Shown piece by piece: positions 44,054 to 64,000 of a DNA stretch of 64,000 nucleotides. Numbering within the stretch: position 1 is the first letter of the stretch; each line of letters starts with the position of its first letter. The stretch is from assembly GCA_039720395.1 (NCBI GenBank), contig JBBPBK010000059.1, positions 1 to 64,000 of the forward strand, read 5' to 3'. The position numbers and the translations under genes were made by a program. Origin of the DNA: Liquidambar formosana. Lineage: Eukaryota; Streptophyta; Magnoliopsida; Saxifragales; Altingiaceae. The notes under the pieces were generated by a model, which made no database searches, was not told the origin of the DNA, and saw only the letters and a program-made list of their open reading frames with translations.

Positions 44054-44475
44054 GGCATCATTTGGTTGTACTTTTTAAAAGATCTTGTTGTAAATAAAAA
44101 AAGTTATTTTTTACTTTCTTGTTTTTTGTTTTTAGGTAGGAGCAACAAAAGTAAAAGTGCGTTTGGTAAAATTGATTTCACCAGTATTTCTTTTGATGTA
44201 ATGGGAAATTTTACCGAATCATTGTTGCCCAAATGGAAACCTAGGATAGGCACAACCTCTCTCAATCACGAATTTTTCGAATTAAGGTCAAGCTCATTCG
44301 AAAGATAAAAAAGACTTTTAAAAGCAAATCTTCATTACTTTTGCTTAAAATAAAATATTTTGTTTTTTTTTGCTTTTTAGAAGTCCTTTTTAGTTACTCT
44401 AACCAAACAGTAATTTTTGCTTTTACAACTTTTTGCTTTCAAAAGCAAAAAAGATCTTAAAATAAGTGCAACGCC
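44054..44475. mobile_element. Tourist-like MITE, second copy of the 30304 family
   Basis: The sequence aligns along its full length with 30304-30728 (for example taaaattgatttcaccagta, cctagga.aggcacaacct, ttttgctttcaaaagcaaaa). The left TIR is ggcatcatttggttgtactt. The right TIR has lost its outer part (ends gtgcaacgcc). Confidence 0.8.
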
Positions 44476-44784
44476 TTAATAATTATAAGGTATGTAAATA
44501 TGAAATGATGAAAAAAATTTAGGTGAAAATGTTTTGACCTAAGTTGAGTAATAACAACACGAACACTGGGGCGTCTGCCTAACCACCAGCTTTGTTCAAC
44601 TTTTCTAAGCTTATGTGCACCATGCTGGGATTGGAAATACATTACCGGTCCCTTGGATTGGTGGGTTATAACTTAAAAGTTAATTTAGATGTGTGAGAAC
44701 GTGATGATCACAAACAATTCTGATCGTTGTCTAACAAATACAATGTTGTGTGAGTGAGCGAATTCAATATATAATACACAATTT

Positions 44785-45654
44785 TGATACATAATTTTTA
44801 CAAATTCTTAAACTATCGAATCCAATAGGATCTAACACTCATTATTATGTCAATCATTTTTCACTCAATTATTTTAGAGATTATCGAATTCTACGGTATT
44901 TGATGACTTAAAAATCATATATATGAAATTGTGCTTCTTTAACCTTATCTTCTGTAATACAATCATTTATACATTTGTACACATTTACACATTTGTACAC
45001 TGTACACATCAATTTCGAATCCTGGAATTAAATAGATAAGAAATAAGAGACAAATAACAATTTATTAATTTAAAATAAATGGGTATAATTCTCTATAGGC
45101 TATTCTTTACAAAAGAATACAAATCCTCTTATTAAATTTCCATGGTCTTGATTCAAGGTCGTCCTACACATATTCTTGAATCAGATTGTAAATCTTCTCA
45201 ATCTTCTTGCTTTGCGAGGATTGAATGAGTAGTTTAGTTGAGCGCCATTGAGGCTCGATCTCGAATAAGCTTGTGGTGGTTATTTTTTGGCTTGAACATA
45301 GATGAATCGGCTCGTGTAGGGATGCTTGATGATCGTTCTACTGTAGAATCCTGGTTTATCTTCACTGTCTCCTTTTTTCATATAGTGAATGCCTCTATTT
45401 ATAGGCAAATATGGGAATCTTTAATTTGGTATCCCCATATTTAGATCCCCTAATTTAAGGGATTTGCTTGATGAGATTTTTTTCTCATATTGTTGGCAAT
45501 AGGTTGACTTTGTCATTTAATTGGAAAATTTGGCCTTTTATATAACGATGTGGCTTGACACTTGTCACATGATATATAGGATTTTAACTGATGAAAGGGT
45601 CAAATTATTGAATTGTTGACTATAACCAATCCATCAGTGATTTGAGCGTCAACA
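44785..45654 (-). mobile_element. Solo LTR
   Basis: Read on the minus strand it starts TGTTGACGCTCAAATCACTG and ends in TATCA (TG..CA). AATTT is duplicated at 44780-44784 and 45655-45659. A TATA box, cctataaatagaggc on the minus strand (45391-45405), sits where an LTR promoter is expected. There is no internal region and no second LTR. AT-rich duplications can arise by chance, so the left boundary is less sure than the right. Confidence 0.65.
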
Positions 45655-45659
45655 AATTT

Positions 45660-46455
45660 TCTATGTCTACATACACAAAATTGATAAATTTAAACGTGTG
45701 ATGGTTGGCTTTAGACATGGACCCAATGACGCAGTTGCAAGTCATTACAAACAGCAAAGACAGCGAAATTTTTTGTTTTTCTCCCTTTTTTTCCCTCTCG
45801 TGCATTGAATGTTTGCACCAACACTGAGGAAACGTGTTCCCCTAATTTTTTTTTTTAAAAAAAAAATAATATATATATGAACCATTGCAGGGCGTCGGGG
45901 GATTTTGTGAATGGGGCGGCGGGCCCACCCAAGCACAGCGACGGCGACGTGCATAGCTCTATCCAATTGGTACACAGAGACGCGCGGTGAGGGTAACCGA
46001 CAAGGCAACATGTTTGATTGTGATACTTGCTTGAGACATCTATTTTCACGCGGCTTCCATAAAGTCCATCCATTTTTCTTGGTCAATAAAAATCAATATA
46101 AATCTTGCATTGTGGAATTTGGCCTGTGCACTCCCAGGATGTCTTCTTCTTCTTCTTCTTCTTCTTCTTTTTATTTATTTTATTTTATTTTATTTTATTT
46201 TATTTTTTTTAAGAATCAGAAAAGGTGAAAAATTACTCCGTAATAAATTGATAATATGAAAGAGTATTCTAAAAAGTTATTCTTTATTTTTTAAAGAAGT
46301 TTAAATTAATGATTTTTTTTAAGGAAGATTTGGCCATTAATCCATAAAATAAGACTTATTTGACAATCAGTCAAACAACTTTTCCCTTAACTCCATTAGT
46401 TCATTTTCTAGTTTATGACAAAAATAGATTTGATTTATATAAATCAAAGCCTTTA
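45660..46455. other. Intergenic sequence with (CTT)n and (TTTTA)n repeats
   Basis: The microsatellites lie at 46141-46205. No gene was recognised. Confidence 0.55.
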
Positions 46456-46668
46456 GGCCATGTTTGTTTAGTTGGAATGGAATGGATGGAATGGAATCTC
46501 ATTCCAATTCATTCCAAACAGCATGTTTGGATGAGATAATTTGAATGGGAATAGAATCAAATAGTGTGTTTAAATAGCTATTTCAAATCCATTTTCATTC
46601 CAGACTACTTCAAGCATGGAATCACATTCCATTCCCATCCATTCCATTCCAACTAAACAAACATGGCC
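46456..46668. mobile_element. Tourist-like MITE, near-perfect TIRs
   Basis: GGCCATGTTTGTTTAGTTGG opens both ends (the right read inward), and the match continues through aatggaatggatgg. TTA duplications lie at 46453-46455 and 46669-46671. At 213 bp with TIRs of at least 34 bp, this looks like a fairly young insertion. Confidence 0.93.
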
Positions 46669-46671
46669 TTA

Positions 46672-48655
46672 GTCTCTACCTCCATAACCACAAGATGTAG
46701 AAATAAGTGATTAGGAATTTCATAGATATAGGTGATCTAAACCATCAAAGACGTACATCATTCCTCATTAAGAAATGAACAGATGGAGACGAAGAGGATG
46801 AAGAGGAGGGAATATAAAGAGAGCCATGGTTACGCCACGTTGTGGCTGACGATCACCACCAGATGTGAAATCTCGTTCGTCAATATCTGAATCAGAGAGG
46901 ATGCTGATAATGATGACAACAACGAATTGTCACTTGTCACTGGTTTAACATTGCATAAAACATGAAATTGCTTGCTTTGCATAGAAGAACAAAAAAAAGA
47001 GCGGGGGGAGGGAATTGCTTGCTTTGTGCAAAACGGATGAATGAGGAACTGTGGGGAAATTAAGATGGGTTTAATTCCGTACAGGGAGAGCAGTAAAAGA
47101 AGAAGGATAAGGTTACACATGTGGAGCCTGCGTAAGCTTCTCATTAACTGAAGGTGTGCAATAAAGATGTGGGCCAATTTTTTTTTCTCTCTCTCTCTCT
47201 CTCTTTCAGCTTTTTTTTATTTTATTTTTTTTTTGGATAAGTGACTTTCAGCTTTTTCTCCCTCTCCTCTCCTTTGTCCCCTCCCAAGGGCTATTTTGTC
47301 AATTCAAAACAAATAAGAAAATTTGTTACAAAGTTGATCATGCTAAAGTAGTAAAATTTTACACTTTTACATAGTAGTAAAATTTACAAAGTAATAAAAT
47401 TTTACAGCAATTTTACAAAGTAGTAAAATTTTATGGTTTCAATTTTTTCAATAATTACCTAATCAATATGGATCTTGTTTCGAAGAAGTTGACGAGTAGG
47501 TTCTAAAAATATAATTTTATTTGAAAACAGATATATATATTAAAAGTTATAAGCTTTTAAAAATTAGAACGCTAAAAAACCAAGTTATGAGTGCCCTTAG
47601 TAATAATAAGGGTAAACAAGGTATTAAAAGATCAAGGTGACTAATTGCGAAATAAGTTTCATTCTATTGGCTAATTGAGTTAAAAAAAACCCTTACTTGA
47701 CTAATTGCTAATATTTTACATAATTATGGACTAATCTCCAATTCCCCCTTTTTTTTATTTATGTTTTTCTTGTATTTTGTTGAAGAAAACATAAAATCAC
47801 TTAAAATAACACATTCTTAGACCTTTCATTTAATAGCGTGGTTTGAAAAGTTACCCACTAACAACTAGTTGGCCCTTTTTTTTTTTTTTTCCATTTTTTG
47901 GTGGAAACTAACTAGTTGGTCAATTTTTTTTTTTTTAATCAATTGATGGTAATAGTAGAAACACAGAGCAAAAGCATGTACACAGGGAGTTGGTCAATTT
48001 TGAAATGGATATAGTTTTTTTTTTTTTTTTTTCCCTTTCAGTTTACAATTACATAATAATATATATAAGAGCATTGTATTTTATATTTTTTTTCCTCTCA
48101 GTGGCTAGTCTCTTAAAACAGGCCAGCACGTATTTTGCATCACTTAACAATCAAAATAAATTGCTGACTACAAAAGATTGAAGCATCTAGTGACTTTTCA
48201 AAATAAATAACTAAAATACTAAAAAGAACACAATTGCCAAAATAAATCACCGAATTTTGAATTAAAATCCATAATGAATTGGCAGGTCTTTTAGAACTTA
48301 ATTAAAATGAGTTCTTGTTTCTTAAATTTGTTCAACCGCAATAATTTAAATTGTATATATTTTTTTTCTTAATCTTACATAAAAATGAATTCATCTCAAA
48401 AGTATAGTTACATGATGTAAAATTTTTATGAAGTAGAATTTTATAGGATTGTAGATATTACATTGCAAAAGACTTTGGAGTTAATTTGTTTCCCCCCTCA
48501 ATACTTTAAATAGTTTATATTTTTAGTTTAATGTAAAACAATTTATAGTAAAGGATATTTTTTTTAAATAAAATAAATTGCCAATAAGAATTTCCAAACT
48601 TTTGGTCCAATTCGTTTCATAGACAGAAATAACACAACTGCTAATTTTGCTTTTG
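46672..48655. other. AT-rich intergenic sequence
   Basis: No supported gene. An open minus frame at 46830-47177 has no recognised domain. Short near-repeats of agtagtaaaattttac occur at 47350-47430. Confidence 0.5.
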
Positions 48656-48790
48656 TCTTTTTTTTTTTTTTTGTTGATGTCAGGAGGTTTTAAATGATTT
48701 GCATTTGATTAATCCCTGTGAGCACATACAGTCTTTCGTCCCACATGCACTTGACAATTATAGGATAAAGTTTACGAGAGTGGCCTTGAG
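48656..48790 (-). mobile_element. SINE copy, 5'-truncated
   Basis: The minus strand carries tgggacgaaagactgtatgt, gggattaatcaaatgcaaat, ttaaaacctcctgacatc and a poly-A tail, collinear with the SINE at 43560-43745. The head with the pol III boxes is missing or diverged. Confidence 0.6.
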
Positions 48791-49499
48791 GGGGATTTTG
48801 CTTTTATTAACCTCTAGAATAGCTTAATGATGATTGACCCCCAAAAAAACAAGTCAAACCACATACAAATTAATTCATCTCAAAAGTATAGTTACATGAA
48901 ATATAATCACTTGTTCACCCTTTGATCTTAGAGGTATAATCACATGATTGCTTCGATCATATACAGGATATCCCAAATATTACAAATGATGATAATTGTT
49001 TGTGAATAATACGTGAAATGTTGCCAAATATTACAAATGATGATATTCATTTGTAGATGATACGTGAAATGTTATACATCCGCACATGTCATTCACGGGT
49101 GATTGCGATTGTACGAGATAATATGAAATATCCCACACAAGAACTGCTCCAAATCATATAAAATAGAATTTTATAAAGATTATCATGATGATATGAAGAT
49201 TTTCATTTTTCAACCAAAAATTTTATTTCACCCAAAATTATGGCCCAAAAAGCCTTCATCCGTAGTAAAAATCTGCTGTAAGAAAATGAAATATGCCAAA
49301 AAAGGGCTTTTCTCACCAGGATAATTTTACACGCGCTACAAGAGCGGGTGGGACAAAAACTCCTTAAGCATTGATACGTCCGGTAATGAACAAACTACCA
49401 GAAAAGTTCTCAACAATGGAATGTCCACCTTGACTTTTTGGTGGCATTCGCATTCTATTGAAAATATATAAAAATTGTAAAAAAGGCAAATTCAAGATT

Positions 49500-49799
49500 C
49501 TTCGCATCATTCCCTTCTCAATTCCCTGAATCTTCTAGCTTTGTTTTCGCCCCTACAATTCCAACACATAGATATTCAACTCTCTCCAACGGTCATTATC
49601 AATTTCTTCTTCCTCAATCTGTAAGCACCCCTGTTAATTCTTGCCTCCATTTTAGTCTGAGTTTGTTTATGGGCAATTGATTGATTTGAATTTTCTTAGA
49701 TACCCATGTTGTATGATGCAGAGAAGAAGCTGAAAAGATGGTTTTTCTGAGATTTTAACGGTGTTTGATGATCTGGGTCTAAAATTCAAGGGGCTGGAG
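49500..49799 (+). other. AGD11-like gene leader exons
   Basis: A leader exon ends at 49620 (ctcaatct/GTAAGC). An intron of 101 bp ends with atgatgcag at 49721. The second exon (49722 onward) carries the ATG at 49800. The first exon start is estimated. Confidence 0.6.
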
Positions 49800-62450
<12,651 letters not shown>

Positions 62451-62552
62451 GTAAGTCTGATTTCTTCATGGATAACTTAATACAGTAAGGAATTAAAACA
62501 GAAAACTAAACTTTTAGAAAATCCAAAAAAATTGCCTTTGTTCATACATTAC

Positions 62553-62891
62553 TGTTAAGTTTCCAACTTAAAAGCCTAAGCTTGTAAGTGGAAGGGCCAA
62601 ACAGATATATGAAGCAATGTCAAAGTTTATAATTAACCAATATGGGATGTGGTATTTTCCAACGCTTCCCCTCACGTGCAGGCCTAACAAGACAACAATG
62701 GGCTTGTCACATGGGCAACAAATATGGGCTCATGAATGAAACGGCCCAAGAACGACATGCACGACATGCTTTGATACCATGTTAAGTTTCCAACTTAAAA
62801 GCCTAAGCTTGTAAGTGGAAGGGCCAAACAGATATATGAAGCAGTGTCAAAGTGTATAATTAACCAATGTGGGATGTGGTATTTTCCAACA
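62553..62891 (-). mobile_element. TRIM, complete with target duplication
   Basis: Two 112-bp LTRs (62553-62664, 62780-62891) differ at 4 positions by eye. ATTAC is duplicated at 62548-62552 and 62892-62896. The primer site TGGTATCAAAG (minus strand, 62769-62779) directly abuts the right LTR, fixing the orientation. The interior is 115 bp and non-coding, so proteins must come from another element. Lies in the AGD11 intron after the exon ending at 62450. Confidence 0.95.
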
Positions 62892-62896
62892 ATTAC

Positions 62897-64000
62897 ATGT
62901 GAACCTCATCATAAATTCATGACATGCCTTTGGATTTCAGGTATATCCCACTGAGATGGTAGATATATAATATCATCAACTAGTCTTAAAGAACATGAAA
63001 TATTATCCTGGTTACTTGCCAGGAGCTTTTATTTCACCCATATTATTGGCTTATTGCTCTTTTTTATCCTACATGCTTCTTTCACAATTCCTCTCTTCCT
63101 ACTTTTTCAGACCATAGTAGGCTTTGTTCTACATCATTGTGGGTGGTATATTTATGCCAAATTCCAGTTGAAGAAGAAAAAATCAATTTGAAAATATGTT
63201 TCTATGGCATGGCCTTCTATTGATCGATCAAGTGCCCTCCTTCTGGCTTCCCTAAGCTCAGTCCTTTTGGTTTTTGAGAGTGGTCACCACTCACCACCTC
63301 TTCCAGGACTGGAATGATTAGCCATGCTTGATGAGTCTACGTCCATCCCTTTTCATACTACATAAGATTTTTTCGATAAGTGGCTCCCAGAAAGAATTTC
63401 TTTTGTATAATATTTTAAATTTTTTAAGGACTAAATAGGCTCAAAATCTAAGGGGCTAAGGGTGGTTTTCTTTTAAAAGGCCCTTGCATGGACCTACTGG
63501 GAGAAACCCTTTATTATTATTATTTTTATTATTCTTTCTATAAACCAGTATTTATACCTCCACAAGAGTAAATCCGAAGCTTGAATCAAAAACTTTTTCC
63601 ATCAATTATTGCAAACAATAGAGAAATTTTATCCACAATATTAAATATGCACCATTAAATCTGAAGCCAAGGGTGCGAAACCTCTGGATACAGAACTATT
63701 AGCAGATGATTCATTGACAGAATAGTTTATACACAGAATTGAACTTGTATGCCAGTAGTCCTGCCTTGAGCTTGGTAGATAAGGTTGCAAATTTGGACTC
63801 TGCTGGAGGCTGAGGGAGGTTTTGTTTTTTAAGCTAAACGATCCTGAGGATGTGGCCATGCTTTTCAAATAAGAAAGTGAAATAGATAGAATTCACATTA
63901 ACTGTTCGCTGCAACTAAACAGTGCTTCCCGAAAATTTTTGACCTGTAGGCTTTTATCCACAATATTTTACTGGTGTTCACCCAATTTTTGTCAGGCCCA
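62897..64000 (+). other. AGD11 intron, continuing past the window
   Basis: The next C2 exon (expected to continue VYDKDTF..) was not seen. No other gene was recognised. Confidence 0.5.

Noticed and set aside
46830..47177. Minus-strand 115-residue open frame with a leucine run
   Set aside because: There is no recognised domain or splice context, and the flanking sequence is repeat-like. Leucine runs come from (CTT)n-type DNA.

Overview
The window is plant nuclear DNA, almost certainly from a eudicot and probably a woody asterid (the species cannot be fixed from the sequence). The grounds are AT-rich intergenic DNA, intron-rich genes of plant families, and plant-type transposable elements: Stowaway and Tourist MITEs, Helitrons with CTAGT ends, TRIMs, SIRE-like and Tat-like LTRs, L1-type LINEs and tRNA-derived SINEs. 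No bacterial features, tRNA or rRNA genes, or CRISPR arrays were seen.

Four protein-coding genes are supported exon by exon, with splice phases that close. (1) The 5' half of eIF2B-beta lies on the minus strand at 5916-8569, with a leader exon near 9588-9790. Its last coding part lies outside the window. (2) A SINAT-type RING E3 ubiquitin ligase lies on the plus strand (leader 19375-19935, coding exons 24709-27807, 305 aa, complete). (3) Bifunctional UMP synthase lies on the minus strand (six exons, 38736 down to 30905, 481 aa, complete). (4) An ArfGAP plus C2 protein like Arabidopsis AGD11 lies on the plus strand (leader from about 49500, coding 49800 to beyond 62450, 3' end outside the window). 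They are independent housekeeping or signalling genes (translation initiation, protein turnover, pyrimidine synthesis, vesicle traffic). eIF2B-beta and SINAT diverge, SINAT and UMPS converge, and UMPS and AGD11 diverge.

Layout: 1-5900 is transposon-rich sequence, probably the last intron of eIF2B-beta, with a 325-base near-pure G tract. 5900-9800 is eIF2B-beta, whose leader intron carries a threefold tandem duplication. 10440-15975 is a nest of elements: a foldback element, a hAT-like element, and three solo LTRs one inside another, each with an intact 5-bp target duplication. 16800-18465 holds a MITE and a Helitron that captured a calmodulin-like EF-hand fragment. 19340-27810 is SINAT, with MITEs and a foldback element in its 4.7-kb leader intron. 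28-30.9 kb holds a SINE and a Tourist-type MITE beside the UMPS 3' end. 30.9-38.9 kb is UMPS, with two Helitron-like insertions in intron 1. 39-49.5 kb is gene-free and carries MITEs, SINEs and a solo LTR. 49.5-64 kb is AGD11, whose introns hold two TRIMs and LINE, Copia and SINE debris.

No wholly new genetic system is evident. The most interesting structures are the triple nest of solo LTRs, the eIF2B-beta leader-intron triplication with a dead copy of the first coding exon, the Helitron gene capture, and the poly-G tract, which may be an assembly artefact.
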